Positions 25,397 through 35,552 are shown, numbered from the stretch's first letter. The stretch: 64,000 nt of DNA from Sphingomonas sp. Leaf22 (GCF_001421715.1 NZ_LMKP01000012.1:166501-230500), one strand, 5' to 3'. Program-made: numbers and translations. Notes: generated by a model not told the origin, from the sequence alone.

Positions 25397-26211
25397 GCGC
25401 GCGGCTCGATACGGCGTTCGTTGCACAGGGTGATGATCGCCGCCGCCGTTTCCTCGATCGAACGGCGGGTGACGTCGATGACCGGCCAGCCATTGTCGGC
25501 GAACATCCGCCGCGCGAACGACAACTCGCGCACCACCGCATCCTGTTCGACATAATCGGTGTCGGGCATCTGGTTGAGCGACAACAGCCGGTTGCGGCGG
25601 ATCGCGATCAGCCGGTCGGCGCTGGTCGTCAGCCCGACGACCAGCGGGCTGTTCAGCCGGAACAGGATCGGCGGCGGCGGGCTTTCGACGACGATCGGGA
25701 TATTGGCGGTCTTGTAGCCGCGATTGGCGAGATAGATCGACGTCGGCGTCTTGGACGACCGCGAAACGCCGGCAAGGACGATATCGGCTTCCTCCCAATC
25801 CTCTGACGCGATGCCGTCGTCATGGGCGATGGTCCACTGGATCGCATCGACGCGCGCGAAATAGGCGGCGTCGAGGCTGTGCTGCCGCCCCGGACGCGCC
25901 TTCGCTTCCTGCCCCAGCAGGCTCGACAGCGCGTGGCTCACCGCGTCCATCGGCGCGACGATCGGCAGGCCCAGCGCAGCGCAGCGTGCCTCCAGCATCC
26001 GCCGGATCGCCGGATTGACCAGCGTGTAGAGGACCAGCCCGGGATTGACCGCGATCTCGGTCAGAATGCGTTCGAGATGCGCTTCGGATCGCACCATCGG
26101 CCAGAAATGGCGCATCGTATCGACATCGTCGAACTGCGCCAGCGCCGCTTTGGCGATATTCTCCAGCGTCTCGCCGGTGGAGTCGGACAGAAGGTGGAGG
26201 TGCAGCCGCAT
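25393..26211 (-). CDS. ppsR: PEP synthase / pyruvate phosphate dikinase regulatory protein
   Basis: DUF299 bifunctional kinase/pyrophosphorylase that switches PEP synthase or PPDK off and on, 272 residues. The family P-loop GVSRSSKTPTSIYLANRGYK is at about 148-167. The start is LHLLSDSTGETLENIAKA and the end is RRSIEETAAAIITL. It is the first leftward gene next to the proposed origin, coupled to maf by ATGA; its promoter must lie within the DnaA-box region, so DnaA binding may affect it. Confidence 0.94.
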   Translation of the reverse strand: MRLHLHLLSDSTGETLENIAKAALAQFDDVDTMRHFWPMVRSEAHLERILTEIAVNPGLVLYTLVNPAIRRMLEARCAALGLPIVAPMDAVSHALSSLLGQEAKARPGRQHSLDAAYFARVDAIQWTIAHDDGIASEDWEEADIVLAGVSRSSKTPTSIYLANRGYKTANIPIVVESPPPPILFRLNSPLVVGLTTSADRLIAIRRNRLLSLNQMPDTDYVEQDAVVRELSFARRMFADNGWPVIDVTRRSIEETAAAIITLCNERRIEPRA

Positions 26212-26518
26212 ACCGGGCCTTTCTGCACAAGGCTGTGGATAACTCGGGGGCAGGGGCTAGCGTAACTCGCCCCCGCCGCCAAGCTGTGGAAAAGCCCGAT
26301 ATCCGTCCCGACTTATCCACAATCCCGACACAGGCGGCGATTTTGTCCACAGCCTGTGGATAACGGGGATGACAGTCGGGGAATCGGCGGACTCGCGTAG
26401 GTTTGGTCCCGTCAATCTGTTGGCATTTCGGGCAATCCACCATAAGCCCCGTTACCCACCGCCCAACCACTTCCAACAACCCTATTAGATTCTACTTCTT
26501 GGTAGAGGAGCGACGACG
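26212..26518. other. oriC: Proposed chromosomal replication origin (oriC)
   Basis: Non-coding gap between divergent ppsR and hemE. Perfect DnaA boxes (TTATCCACA or its complement) lie at 26234-26242 (-), 26313-26321 (+) and 26355-26363 (-). One-mismatch boxes are at 26285-26293 (TTTTCCACA, -) and 26343-26351 (TTGTCCACA, +). All five fall in 130 bp of a GC-rich genome. A relatively AT-rich stretch follows (about 26475-26505). The Caulobacter origin also adjoins hemE, and genes diverge on both sides with parAB nearby. No origin assay or skew was computed. Confidence 0.85.
26505..26510 (+). promoter_or_regulatory. Ribosome binding site that decides the hemE start
   Basis: GAGGAG stands 8 nt before a CTG codon at 26519, in frame with hemE. 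No ATG or TTG is available upstream in frame, and the next candidate, the GTG at 26555, lacks such a site and would remove conserved residues. Confidence 0.6.
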
Positions 26519-27553
26519 CTGACCGGTCCTGCATCCCCGAAACCGCTTCTCCAGGTGCTGGCCGGGGAAAAGCCGTCCGTGCCGCCGCTGTGGCTCATGC
26601 GGCAGGCCGGGCGGTATCTGCCCGAATATCGCGCGCTGCGTGCCGAGAAGGGCGGTTTCCTCGACTTGGTGAACGATCCGGCCGCCGCGACCGAAGTGAC
26701 GTTGCAGCCGCTGCGCCGGTTCGCGTTCGACGGCGCGATTCTGTTCAGTGACATCCTGATGGTGCCGAATGCGCTGGGGCAGAAGCTGTGGTTCGAAGCG
26801 GGCGAGGGGCCGCGGCTGGCGCCTGAATTGCGGACGCGGGCGGCGATCGACGCGCTGGTGCCCGATGCGACGATCCTCGACCCTGTCTATGCGACGGTGC
26901 GTGGCGTCGCGGCTTCCCTGCCCGCCACGACCACCTTCCTCGGCTTTGCAGGATCGCCATGGACGGTCGCGACGTACATGATCGTGGGCAAGGGCAGTCG
27001 CGAGCAGGCCGAGGCGCGGCGCATGGCCTATGGCGATCCTGTCGCGGTGCAGACGCTGATCGATCGGATCGTCGCGATGACGATCGACTATCTGGCGGGG
27101 CAGGTCGCAGCGGGGGTCGAGGCGGTGCAGCTGTTCGACAGCTGGTCGGGCAGTCTCGCCCCGGCCGAGTTCGAACGCTGGGTGATCGCGCCGACCGTGG
27201 CGATCGTCGAGGGGCTGCGCGCGCGTTGCGACGTGCCGATCATCGGCTTTCCGAAGGGGGCGGGGGGCAAGCTTGCCGCCTATGCGCGCGAGACCGGAGT
27301 CGATGCGATCGGTCTGGACGAGACCATCGATCCGGTCTGGGCGAACGAGGCATTGCCGGCGAGATTGCCGGTGCAAGGCAATCTCGATCCGTTGTTGCTG
27401 ATCGCCGGGGGCGAGGCGCTCGATACCGGGGTCGACCGGGTGCTGGCGGCATTCGCCGACCGGCCGCATGTCTTCAACCTCGGCCACGGCATCCAGCAGG
27501 ACACGCCGATCGCGCATGTCGAACGGCTGGTGGCGCGGGTGCGGGGGGCATGA
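26519..27553 (+). CDS. hemE: Uroporphyrinogen decarboxylase
   Basis: Decarboxylates uroporphyrinogen III to coproporphyrinogen III in heme synthesis; 344 residues if started at CTG 26519, 332 if at GTG 26555. Signature PPLWLMRQAGRYLPEYRALR near the N-terminus, GFAGSPWTVATYMI in the middle, GNLDPLLLIAGG near the C-terminus. The longer form keeps KPLLQVLAGEKP, which most HemE proteins have before the signature. It is followed by hemJ with a 4-bp overlap, so two heme enzymes are coupled. Confidence 0.93.
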   Translation: MTGPASPKPLLQVLAGEKPSVPPLWLMRQAGRYLPEYRALRAEKGGFLDLVNDPAAATEVTLQPLRRFAFDGAILFSDILMVPNALGQKLWFEAGEGPRLAPELRTRAAIDALVPDATILDPVYATVRGVAASLPATTTFLGFAGSPWTVATYMIVGKGSREQAEARRMAYGDPVAVQTLIDRIVAMTIDYLAGQVAAGVEAVQLFDSWSGSLAPAEFERWVIAPTVAIVEGLRARCDVPIIGFPKGAGGKLAAYARETGVDAIGLDETIDPVWANEALPARLPVQGNLDPLLLIAGGEALDTGVDRVLAAFADRPHVFNLGHGIQQDTPIAHVERLVARVRGA

Positions 27554-28005
27554 GCGGGTTTCTGGGCGGCGCGTATCCCTGGGTGAAGGCGGCGCATATC
27601 GTGTTCGTCATCTTCTGGATGGCGGGGCTGTTCATGCTGCCGCGCTATCTGGTGCATCATCAGGAGGGGTTGAACGACCCTGCCGAGCCGCCGCGCTGGA
27701 TCCGGCGGGAGGCGTTGCTCCGGCGGATGATCCTGACCCCGGCGATGGTGATCGTCTGGGTGCTCGGGCTGCTGCTTGCCGCCAATGTCGGGTTGTTTGA
27801 CGGCGGGGCCGGGCTGGGGTGGCTCCATGCCAAGCTGCTGGTCGTTGTGCTGCTCAGCGCCTATCATAGCTGGGCGGTCGGCTATGCGCGCAAGCTGGCG
27901 GCGGGGCGGCCGACGCTGACGCCCAAGCAGTTGCGGCTGGCGAACGAACTGCCGGCGCTGGCGGCGATCGCGGTAGTGGTGCTGGCGGTGGTGAAGCCGT
28001 TTTAG
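27550..28005 (+). CDS. hemJ: Protoporphyrinogen oxidase HemJ
   Basis: Membrane enzyme oxidising protoporphyrinogen IX to protoporphyrin IX, replacing HemG/HemY in many Alphaproteobacteria; 151 residues, about four membrane helices. The first helix has WVKAAHIVFVIFWMAGLFMLPR, with the conserved His, and a further helix has LHAKLLVVVLLSAYH, with the conserved Lys. ATGA overlap with hemE gives a heme mini-operon next to the origin. Confidence 0.92.
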   Translation: MSGFLGGAYPWVKAAHIVFVIFWMAGLFMLPRYLVHHQEGLNDPAEPPRWIRREALLRRMILTPAMVIVWVLGLLLAANVGLFDGGAGLGWLHAKLLVVVLLSAYHSWAVGYARKLAAGRPTLTPKQLRLANELPALAAIAVVVLAVVKPF

Positions 28006-28149
28006 CAGGGCGACACGCTTGACTTGCAGCGAGCCGCGACCTAGTCCGTCCGGCAGTGGTGCCCGGTCCTCGGTGCGCCCGTCCCAGCCGCTTGCGTCCG
28101 CCTTCTCTGCCGACCTTGCCTCCTCATCGCTGATCTGGACCACCCCCCG

Positions 28150-29406
28150 ATGCATCTCAAAGATTTAAAGAAACACGCCCCCGCCGAACTGGTCTCGATG
28201 GCCGAGGAACTGGGGGTCGAAGGCGCGTCGACGATGCGCAAGCAGGACCTGATGTTCGCGATCCTGAAGGCGCGCGCCGAGAACGGCGAGCAGATCATGG
28301 GCGTCGGCACGATCGAAGTGTTGCAGGACGGCTTCGGCTTCCTGCGCAGCCCGGAGGCCAATTATCTGGCCGGGCCGGACGATATCTATGTCTCGCCGAA
28401 CCAGGTTCGCAAGCACGGCCTGCGCACCGGCGATACCGTCGAGGGCGAGGTTCGCGCGCCGAAGGATGGCGAACGCTATTTCGCGCTGAGCAAGCTGGTC
28501 TCGGTCAATTTCGACGATCCCGATGCGGTGCGTCACCGGGTCAATTTCGACAACCTGACGCCGCTCTATCCGGAAGCCAAGCTGACGCTCGATCAGCTCG
28601 ACCCGACGGTCAAGGACAAGTCGGCACGGGTGATCGACATCGTCAGCCCGCAGGGCAAGGGCCAGCGCACGTTGATCGTCGCGCCGCCGCGCGTCGGCAA
28701 GACCGTCATGTTGCAGAACATGGCGAAGGCGATCACCGACAACCACCCCGAGGTGTTCCTGATCGTCCTGCTGATCGACGAACGCCCCGAGGAAGTCACC
28801 GACATGCAGCGCAGTGTGAAGGGCGAGGTCGTCTCCTCGACCTTCGACGAACCCGCGCAGCGCCACGTCCAGGTCGCCGAAATGGTGATCGAGAAGGCCA
28901 AGCGGCTGGTCGAGCACAAGAAGGACGTCGTGATCCTGCTCGACAGCATCACGCGTCTGGGCCGGGCCTATAACACCGTCGTGCCGTCGTCGGGCAAGGT
29001 GCTGACCGGCGGTGTCGACGCCAATGCGCTCCAGCGGCCGAAGCGTTTCTTCGGTGCGGCGCGTAACATCGAGGAAGGCGGGTCGCTGTCGATCATCGCC
29101 ACCGCGCTGATCGATACCGGCAGCCGCATGGACGAAGTGATCTTCGAAGAGTTCAAGGGCACCGGCAATTCGGAAATCGTCCTCGACCGCAAGGTGGCGG
29201 ACAAGCGCATCTTCCCGGCGCTGGACGTCGGCAAGTCGGGTACCCGCAAGGAAGAGCTGCTGGTCGACAAGACCAAGCTGTCGAAGATGTGGGTGCTGCG
29301 CCGCATCCTGATGCAGATGGGCACGATCGACGCGATGGAGTTCCTGCTCGACAAAATGAAGAATTCGAAGACCAACGAGGACTTCTTCGACAGCATGAAC
29401 CAGTGA
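28150..29406 (+). CDS. rho: Transcription termination factor Rho
   Basis: Hexameric RNA helicase that ends transcription, 418 residues, standard length. N-terminal Rho-N helices (about 1-45), cold-shock RNA-binding fold (about 50-120, [13 protein letters not shown]), Walker [13 protein letters not shown] (about 178-189), Walker [17 protein letters not shown], and Q/R loops in the C-terminal half ([30 protein letters not shown]). The 144-bp leader has a TTGACT hexamer at 28019-28024 but no convincing -10 partner. Confidence 0.97.
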   Translation: MHLKDLKKHAPAELVSMAEELGVEGASTMRKQDLMFAILKARAENGEQIMGVGTIEVLQDGFGFLRSPEANYLAGPDDIYVSPNQVRKHGLRTGDTVEGEVRAPKDGERYFALSKLVSVNFDDPDAVRHRVNFDNLTPLYPEAKLTLDQLDPTVKDKSARVIDIVSPQGKGQRTLIVAPPRVGKTVMLQNMAKAITDNHPEVFLIVLLIDERPEEVTDMQRSVKGEVVSSTFDEPAQRHVQVAEMVIEKAKRLVEHKKDVVILLDSITRLGRAYNTVVPSSGKVLTGGVDANALQRPKRFFGAARNIEEGGSLSIIATALIDTGSRMDEVIFEEFKGTGNSEIVLDRKVADKRIFPALDVGKSGTRKEELLVDKTKLSKMWVLRRILMQMGTIDAMEFLLDKMKNSKTNEDFFDSMNQ

Positions 29407-29478
29407 TCGAATGCGCCCTGCGACATGCCGTCGCAGGGGTCGCATCGATCCGGCCGGCGTGCTGCCAGCCCGACCGAC

Positions 29479-29543
29479 GACGCGGGCTTTGCCCGCGTCC
29501 GCCAACAACGAACCGCCCGCCTTTCCATCGGAAGAGGCGGGCG
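29479..29543 (+). terminator. Two hairpins downstream of rho
   Basis: A perfect 9-bp stem GACGCGGGC/GCCCGCGTC with a TTT loop (29479-29499) is followed by a stem CGCCCGCCT...AGGCGGGCG (29514-29543). No T-run follows. Likely the end of the rho transcript; a half family C repeat (CCCCAGCCTGCGCTGGGG) comes after at about 29582-29600. Confidence 0.6.
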
Positions 29544-29681
29544 TTGTCGTATCCACGCACCGGCGCTGGTGCGGACGGAGACCCCAGCCTGCGCTGGGGT
29601 GACGTAATGGCGTTACGCCTTATCGCCATCCACCGCTTTTCCCCCTATCGTACCCGTATCACTCCCACGCGAAGGGCTGCC

Positions 29682-29912
29682 ATGAAGATCAACGTCGAAG
29701 TCGAGTGCACCCCGGAGGAAGCCCGGCGCGCGATGGGATTGCCGGACTTCACGCCGATCCATGAACGCTATGTCGCCATGCTGGGCGAGACGATGGAAAA
29801 GGGGGCCAGCCCCGAATTGCTCAACCAGTTGATGCAGAGCTGGGCACCGATGGGCGAGGCGGGCATGACGTTCTGGCGCAAGATGTTCGAAACGGCGGGC
29901 CGTGGCGGCTGA
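29682..29912 (+). CDS. DUF6489 family small protein
   Basis: Protein of 76 residues, acidic and helical: MKINVEVECTPEEARRAMGL, then HERYVAMLGETMEKG and a C-terminal MQSWAPMGEAGMTFWRKMF. Start has GAAGGG 5 nt upstream. Function unknown; the middle resembles phasin-like or polyhydroxyalkanoate-associated small proteins only loosely. It overlaps the mnmE GTG start by 11 bp, so it is the first gene of the mnmE-mnmG-rsmG-parAB string. Confidence 0.78.
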   Translation: MKINVEVECTPEEARRAMGLPDFTPIHERYVAMLGETMEKGASPELLNQLMQSWAPMGEAGMTFWRKMFETAGRGG

Positions 29913-31194
29913 CACGATTTTCGCGGTGTCGAGCGGACGTCCGCCCGCCGCGATCGCCGTACTGCGCATTTCCGGTGCCGGTGCAATCGGTGCGGCCACC
30001 CGGTTGGCGGGTAACCTCCCGCGACCACGGCATGCCGGCGTCCGTGCGCTACGCGACCCTGCGGATAACCAGTTGCTCGATCGTGCGCTGGTGCTGGTCT
30101 TCCAGGGACCAATGACCGCGACCGGCGAAGATCTGGTCGAACTGCATCTGCATGGCGGGCGGGCGGTCGTCGCCGGTGTCGAGCGGGCGCTGTCCGGCAT
30201 GGACGGGCTGCGGGTGGCCGAGCCCGGCGAGTTCACCCGGCGTGCGCTGGCGCAGGGTCGCATCGACCTGACCGAAGCCGAAGGGCTTGGCGATCTATTG
30301 TCGGCCGAAACCGATGCGCAGCGGCGGATGGCGTTGGCCAATAGCGACGGACGATTGCGGCGCGCGGTGGCGGACTGGACGGCCACTGCGACGCGGCTGT
30401 CGGCGATGGTCGAGGCGGTGCTCGACCATGCCGATGAGGATGATGTCGATGCCGGCGACGACGTGCTGGCTGGAGTCCGGCGTGAAGCGGCGATGCTGGC
30501 CGACACGATCGATGCGGTGCTGGCGGTGCCACCGGTCGAGCGGCTGCGCGATGGCATTCGCGTCGTGCTGGCCGGACCGCCCAATGCCGGCAAGTCGACA
30601 TTGCTGAACGCGCTGGTCGGTCGCGAGGCAGCGATCGTGTCGCCGCTCGCGGGAACGACGCGTGATGTGATCGAGATTCCGGTGACGCGCGAGGGGATCG
30701 CATGGCTGTTCCTCGACACGGCCGGGTTGCGGAACGAAGCCATCGATCCGGTCGAACGGATCGGAATCGATCGTGCGACGGACTCGATCGCGACTGCGGA
30801 TATCGTGCTGTGGTTGGGCGACGACGCGCCGCCGCAAGCCGCATCGGTTCTTGCCTTACATCCACGCAGCGACGTCCGTGGCGAAGCTGTTCCGGCGGAT
30901 CGTGTCGCGGTTTCCGCCGAAACGGGGGAGGGGCTGTCCGAACTTTGGCAGGCGCTGGCCGATCGGGCGTCGACGATGCTGCCGAAGGTCGATGATCTGG
31001 CACTAAACCAGCGGCAGTCAAGCCACGCCCGGACAGCGGCGGCGGCGCTGCGACGTGCTGCAACGCAACTCGACCCGCTGTTGCTGGCCGAAGAATTGCG
31101 CTATGGCGTTCAGGCATTCGCGGCGCTGACCGGAATGCGCGCGACCGAAGCGGTTCTTGACGATCTGTTTGGGCGCTTCTGTATCGGCAAATGA
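29902..31194 (+). CDS. mnmE: tRNA modification GTPase MnmE
   Basis: With MnmG it installs the (carboxymethyl)aminomethyl group on wobble U34; 430 residues. The N-terminal tetrahydrofolate-binding domain is about 1-115. The helical domain is split around the G domain. G1 [16 protein letters not shown] (about 224-239), switch I region [10 protein letters not shown]3 DTAGL. It ends with the invariant FCIGK, whose Cys is needed for modification. GTG start inside the preceding gene. A parS-like site begins immediately after the stop. Confidence 0.95.
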   Translation: MAADTIFAVSSGRPPAAIAVLRISGAGAIGAATRLAGNLPRPRHAGVRALRDPADNQLLDRALVLVFQGPMTATGEDLVELHLHGGRAVVAGVERALSGMDGLRVAEPGEFTRRALAQGRIDLTEAEGLGDLLSAETDAQRRMALANSDGRLRRAVADWTATATRLSAMVEAVLDHADEDDVDAGDDVLAGVRREAAMLADTIDAVLAVPPVERLRDGIRVVLAGPPNAGKSTLLNALVGREAAIVSPLAGTTRDVIEIPVTREGIAWLFLDTAGLRNEAIDPVERIGIDRATDSIATADIVLWLGDDAPPQAASVLALHPRSDVRGEAVPADRVAVSAETGEGLSELWQALADRASTMLPKVDDLALNQRQSSHARTAAAALRRAATQLDPLLLAEELRYGVQAFAALTGMRATEAVLDDLFGRFCIGK

Positions 31195-31210
31195 TGTTCC
31201 ACGTGGAACC
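31195..31210. other. parS-like site between mnmE and mnmG
   Basis: TGTTCCACGTGGAACC matches the ParB consensus at 15 of 16 palindromic positions. It occupies nearly the whole 22-bp gap between mnmE and mnmG. Confidence 0.88.
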
Positions 31211-31216
31211 CAGTAC

Positions 31217-33043
31217 ATGACCTTTGATGTAATCATCGTCGGTGGCGGCCATGCCGGTACCGAAGCAGCGTCGGCAGCGGCGCGACGCGGCGCAACGACG
31301 CTGTTGATCGATTTTGATCCGACGCGGATCGGGGCAATGTCGTGCAACCCGGCGATCGGCGGGCTGGGCAAGGGGCATATCGTTCGCGAGATCGATGCGC
31401 TCGACGGGCTGATGGGACGCGCCGCCGATGCTGCGGCGATCCATCACCGTATGCTCAACCGGTCGAAGGGATCGGCGGTGCAGGGGCCCCGGGTTCAGGC
31501 CGATCGGGTCCGCTATGCGCAGGCGGTGCGGGGATTGCTGGCGCACCCCAAGCTAAAGATCCTGGCGGGAGATATCACCGCGCTGACGACCGACGCGGGC
31601 CGGGTCACCGGGGTCGAACTGGCTGACGGTACCCGGATCGCGGCGCGGACAGTCGTTCTTGCGACGGGTACGTTCCTTGGCGGTACGATGTTCCGGGGCG
31701 AAGAGCGGGCGATCGGGGGCCGGGTCGGCGAGCAGGCGGCAACCCGACTGGGTCGGCAGCTGCGCGATCTGTCGTTGCCGATCGCCCGGTTGAAGACGGG
31801 GACGCCGCCGCGGCTCGATGGCCGGACGATCGATTGGGCGGCACTTCCTGAACAGCCGTCCGATGCGGATATATGGACGATGTCGCCGCTGTCCGATCCG
31901 GCGAAGCGATTGCCGCAACTGGCTTGCGCGATCGCCCGGACGACGGCCGAGACGCATGATATCATCCGCGCCGGGCTCGACCGGTCGCCGCTGTTCGGCG
32001 GATCGATCGAGGGGCGTGGTCCCCGCTATTGCCCGTCGATCGAGGACAAGGTGCATCGGTTCGGCGACCGTGACGGGCATCAGATATTCCTCGAACCCGA
32101 GGGCCTGGACACACATCTGGTCTACCCGAACGGCGTGTCGACCTCGTTGCCGACCGACGTGCAGTTGTCGATGCTGCGTAGTGTCGCCGGACTGGAACGC
32201 GTCGAGATCGTTACGCCGGGCTATGCGGTCGAGTATGACTATATCGATCCGCGTGCGCTTGGGGCCACGCTCGCGTTGCGGGCGCTGGGCGGGCTGTACT
32301 TCGCGGGACAGATCAACGGCACGACCGGCTATGAAGAGGCGGGCGGGCAGGGGCTGATCGCCGGTGCGAATGCCGCTGGTGAGGCGCTGGGGCTTGAGCC
32401 GCTGATCCTGTCGCGGGAGAGCAGCTATATCGGCGTGATGATCGACGATCTGGTATTGCAGGGCGTGTCGGAGCCGTACCGGATGATGACCGCGCGTGCC
32501 GAATATCGGCTGCATCTCCGGTCGGACAATGCGGCGACCCGGCTTGGCGCGATCGGTGCTGCTGCGGGTCTGTTGTCGGCCGGGCGGATCGCGCAACAGG
32601 CCGAGCGGAGCGAACGGCGATCGGCGTTGCTGGAGCAGCTGTCGGCCCGGCATTCCGCGACCGCGCTGGCCGCCAATGGTGCGCCGGTCGTAGGGACCGA
32701 TACCCGCAGCGGCGGTGAATGGCTGCTGGTGTCGGGCGTTCGGCCGGACCATCTCGGGATCGACGGACAGGATGACGTGTTGGGTGAATTGATCGAAGAC
32801 GCGCGCTATGCCCCGTATCTCGAACGACAGGCAGCGGAACTGGCGGCGGCGAAGGTCGATCATGTGCAGCTGCCGGACGACTTCGCCTATCGGGCGGTGC
32901 CCGGCCTTTCCAATGAAATGGTGGAGCGTCTGACGTCGGCGGCACCCGATACGTTGGCGGCGGCCGGGCGCATTCAGGGCGTGACCCCGGCGGCACTGGT
33001 CGCGATCCTGCTGCACCATCGTTCGGGCAAGCTGGCGGCATGA
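31217..33043 (+). CDS. mnmG: tRNA uridine-5-carboxymethylaminomethyl(34) synthesis enzyme MnmG
   Basis: FAD-dependent partner of MnmE (also known as GidA), 608 residues. FAD site [22 protein letters not shown] (residues 4-25), then [23 protein letters not shown] and the second family block [24 protein letters not shown] (about 418-441), with the C-terminal helical MnmE-binding domain last. The start at 31217 is chosen because the upstream extension runs through the parS-like site and mnmE. Confidence 0.96.
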   Translation: MTFDVIIVGGGHAGTEAASAAARRGATTLLIDFDPTRIGAMSCNPAIGGLGKGHIVREIDALDGLMGRAADAAAIHHRMLNRSKGSAVQGPRVQADRVRYAQAVRGLLAHPKLKILAGDITALTTDAGRVTGVELADGTRIAARTVVLATGTFLGGTMFRGEERAIGGRVGEQAATRLGRQLRDLSLPIARLKTGTPPRLDGRTIDWAALPEQPSDADIWTMSPLSDPAKRLPQLACAIARTTAETHDIIRAGLDRSPLFGGSIEGRGPRYCPSIEDKVHRFGDRDGHQIFLEPEGLDTHLVYPNGVSTSLPTDVQLSMLRSVAGLERVEIVTPGYAVEYDYIDPRALGATLALRALGGLYFAGQINGTTGYEEAGGQGLIAGANAAGEALGLEPLILSRESSYIGVMIDDLVLQGVSEPYRMMTARAEYRLHLRSDNAATRLGAIGAAAGLLSAGRIAQQAERSERRSALLEQLSARHSATALAANGAPVVGTDTRSGGEWLLVSGVRPDHLGIDGQDDVLGELIEDARYAPYLERQAAELAAAKVDHVQLPDDFAYRAVPGLSNEMVERLTSAAPDTLAAAGRIQGVTPAALVAILLHHRSGKLAA

Positions 33044-33660
33044 CCGAAGCCGAAGCGCGGGCGTGGATCGACGAACGGTTCGGGGCGGAGCGGACGGCCA
33101 TGCTGGCGCGCTTTGCCGATCGGGTCGTTGCCGAGACCGAGAACCAGAACCTCATTGCGGCATCGACGGTCGATCGTATCTGGCAACGGCATGTGCTGGA
33201 TTCGGCGCAGCTGATCCCGTTGGCGAAAACGGCAAATGCCGGCGACTGGATCGATATCGGATCGGGGGCCGGCTTTCCCGGGATTGTTGCCGCGATCCTC
33301 ACCGACCGGCGGGTCGTGCTGGTCGAACCGCGCGCACGCCGCGCTGCGCTGCTGGCGGCGATCGCCGACGATCTCGATCTGGCCAATATCGTCGTTCATC
33401 AGGCGAAGATCGAGAAGCTGCCGACCACCCGTCCGGCGTCGATCATCAGTGCGCGCGCCGTCGCAAAACTCGCCGCCTTATTCGCGATCGGCCATCGGCA
33501 TAGCGACGGCGATACGATATGGGTGTTGCCCAAGGGACGTTCGGCGACCGAGGAACTGGTCGAAGCGCGCGCCGCATGGCGCGGGACGTTTCACGTGGAA
33601 CACAGTATTACCGATCCGACATCGTCGATCGTGGTCGCCAGGGGAGTGCACCAAGCATGA
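33040..33660 (+). CDS. rsmG: 16S rRNA (guanine(527)-N(7))-methyltransferase RsmG
   Basis: Methylates G527 of 16S rRNA (also known as GidB); 206 residues. The SAM motif is [15 protein letters not shown] (about 69-83), preceded by the family block [20 protein letters not shown] (about 34-53). Four-bp overlaps on both sides (mnmG and parA) give tight coupling. A parS-like site is embedded near the 3' end, encoding TFHVEH. Confidence 0.95.
   Translation: MTEAEARAWIDERFGAERTAMLARFADRVVAETENQNLIAASTVDRIWQRHVLDSAQLIPLAKTANAGDWIDIGSGAGFPGIVAAILTDRRVVLVEPRARRAALLAAIADDLDLANIVVHQAKIEKLPTTRPASIISARAVAKLAALFAIGHRHSDGDTIWVLPKGRSATEELVEARAAWRGTFHVEHSITDPTSSIVVARGVHQA
33587..33602. other. parS-like site inside rsmG
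   Basis: CGTTTCACGTGGAACA contains GTTTCACGTGGAAC and lies 55 bp before the parA start, within rsmG coding sequence. This is a typical place for a parS near parAB. Confidence 0.88.
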
Positions 33661-34436
33661 TTTGCATTGCCATCGCGAACCAGAAGGGGGGCGTCGGCAA
33701 GACCACCACGGCGATCAACGTCGGTACGGCACTGGCCGCGACCGGGTTGGATGTGCTGATTCTCGACCTCGATCCGCAGGGCAATGCCTCGACCGGGTTG
33801 GGCATCGGTCGCAACGATCGTGAATATTCGACCTATGACCTGCTGGTCGGCGACATGATGCTGCATGAAGCGGCGATCCCGACGCGGGTACCGCGCCTGT
33901 CGATCGTCCCCGCGACGGTCGATCTGTCGGGTGCCGAAATCGAGCTGATCGAATTCGAAGCGCGCACCCACCGGCTCGACCGGGTGGTGGAGGCGAGCGG
34001 CGGGAAATGGGACGTGATCCTGATCGATTGCCCGCCGTCGCTGGGCCTGTTGACGATCAACGCGATGGTGGCGAGCCACGCGCTGCTGGTGCCGCTGCAA
34101 TGCGAGTTCTTCGCGCTGGAAGGGCTCAGCCAGTTGCTGACGACCGTCGAGCGGATCCGTGGCCGGTTCAATCCGGGGCTGGCGATCCTCGGCGTGGTGC
34201 TGACAATGTATGACCGCCGCAACCGGCTGACCGACCAGGTATCGGACGATGTGCGCGCGGTGTTGGGGAAAGTAGTGTTCGATACGGTGATCCCGCGCAA
34301 CGTCCGGCTGTCCGAAGCACCGAGCCACGGCATGCCGGCGCTGATCTATGATTATCGTTGCGCAGGGTCGGAGGCATATATCGCGCTGGCCCGCGAAGTG
34401 ATCGCCCGGCTGCCTGGTTTGGCGGAGGCGGCATGA
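33657..34436 (+). CDS. parA: Chromosome partitioning ATPase ParA
   Basis: Deviant Walker ATPase that drives origin segregation by a gradient on the nucleoid; 259 residues. Walker A KGGVGKTTTAINVG (10-23) with the signature Lys, then LILDLDPQGNASTGLG (Walker A', about 34-49) and VILIDCPPSLGLLTINAM (Walker B). No N-terminal helix-turn-helix, as in chromosomal ParA. The ATG overlaps the rsmG stop; the gene overlaps parB by 4 bp. Confidence 0.96.
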   Translation: MICIAIANQKGGVGKTTTAINVGTALAATGLDVLILDLDPQGNASTGLGIGRNDREYSTYDLLVGDMMLHEAAIPTRVPRLSIVPATVDLSGAEIELIEFEARTHRLDRVVEASGGKWDVILIDCPPSLGLLTINAMVASHALLVPLQCEFFALEGLSQLLTTVERIRGRFNPGLAILGVVLTMYDRRNRLTDQVSDDVRAVLGKVVFDTVIPRNVRLSEAPSHGMPALIYDYRCAGSEAYIALAREVIARLPGLAEAA

Positions 34437-35359
34437 GCGAACAGGCAGTTCCGCGCCGCCCACGCTCGGGCGCACTCGGCCGCGGTCTCAGCTCGCTGTT
34501 GGGCGAACCCGATGGCGAGGGTTCGACCCCGCGCCATGCCGGTCCGCCGAGCGGGGTGCGGCAGATGCCAGTGACCGCCCTATCGCCGTTGCCCGGACAG
34601 CCGCGTCGCTTCTTCGATGAATCGGCGCTCGACGAGCTGGCGGAATCGATCTCGGCGCGCGGCGTCATCCAGCCGATCGTCGTCCGTCCGCATGGCAAGG
34701 GCTTTCAGATCGTTGCCGGTGAGCGTCGCTGGCGTGCGGCGCAGCGGGCGCATCTGCATGAGGTGCCGGTGGTCGTCCGCGACTTCACCGATGCCGAGAC
34801 GATGGAAATCGCGCTGGTCGAAAACATCCAGCGTCGCGACCTGACCGCGATCGAGGAGGCGGAGGGCTATCGCCGGCTGATCGACGAATTCGGTCATACG
34901 CAGGAGGCGCTTGCGAATCTGGTCGCCAAGTCGCGCAGTCACGTCACCAACCTGTTGCGGCTGCTCGACCTGCCCAAGCCGATTCAGGACATGGTCGGCG
35001 ACCAGCGATTGAGCATGGGCCATGCCCGCGCGCTCATCAACGTGCCGGGTGCCGAGACGATCGCCGAAAAGGTCGTCGCGAAGGGGCTGTCGGTGCGCGA
35101 TGCCGAACGACTGGCGCGTAATGCCCGCGAACCGCGCGACAGCAAGCCGGCGCGGACGCCGCGTCCGTCATCGAACGATACAGAGGGCGATAGTGAAGGC
35201 GATGCCGATCTGCGCGCGCTCGAACGCCAATTGGGCGACGTGCTCGGGCTGAACGTCGACATCGTCTTCAGCGAAAAGGGCGGAACGATCACCATCGGCT
35301 ATTCGACGCTCGATCAGCTCGACATGGTGTGTCAGAGGTTGAGCGGCGAGCGGATCTGA
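34433..35359 (+). CDS. parB: Chromosome partitioning protein ParB
   Basis: CTP-dependent DNA clamp that loads at parS; 308 residues. The N-terminal ParA-interacting region is basic (GALGRGLSSLLGE, about 14-26). The CTPase domain has GERRWRAAQRAHL (about 95-107) and the ENIQRRDLTAIEEAEGY block. The helix-turn-helix is QEALANLVAKSRSHVTNLLRL (about 155-175). An acidic linker (about 245-262) precedes the dimerisation tail. Coupled to parA by ATGA; a family D repeat follows. Confidence 0.96.
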   Translation: MSEQAVPRRPRSGALGRGLSSLLGEPDGEGSTPRHAGPPSGVRQMPVTALSPLPGQPRRFFDESALDELAESISARGVIQPIVVRPHGKGFQIVAGERRWRAAQRAHLHEVPVVVRDFTDAETMEIALVENIQRRDLTAIEEAEGYRRLIDEFGHTQEALANLVAKSRSHVTNLLRLLDLPKPIQDMVGDQRLSMGHARALINVPGAETIAEKVVAKGLSVRDAERLARNAREPRDSKPARTPRPSSNDTEGDSEGDADLRALERQLGDVLGLNVDIVFSEKGGTITIGYSTLDQLDMVCQRLSGERI

Positions 35360-35508
35360 GGGTCCGTTTGGAAACGCGCGGTTGCGCGTTCTGCGGTGCC
35401 GGCCCGCTCCCCCTCCCGGCCACCCATTCAGGATACGCTGTGGGTGGCCGGGCGGGGGAGCGGGCCGGCACTGCCTGAAAACTCGCTCTTCCGCGAGTTT
35501 TCAAATAG
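35360..35508. repeat. Palindromic repeat, family D (copy 2)
   Basis: Starts GTCCGTTTGGAAACGCGCGG and ends GCGAGTTTTCAAATAG, as in the copy at 17457. The middle is a long stem CGGCCCGCTCCCCC / GGGGGAGCGGGCCGG enclosing GGCCACCCA / TGGGTGGCC. It follows the parB stop directly and probably ends the mnmE-parB transcript. Confidence 0.72.
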
Positions 35509-35552
35509 CCACTGACACCCAAAATTTACGCGTCGCCCGTAGGTTAGCGGGC

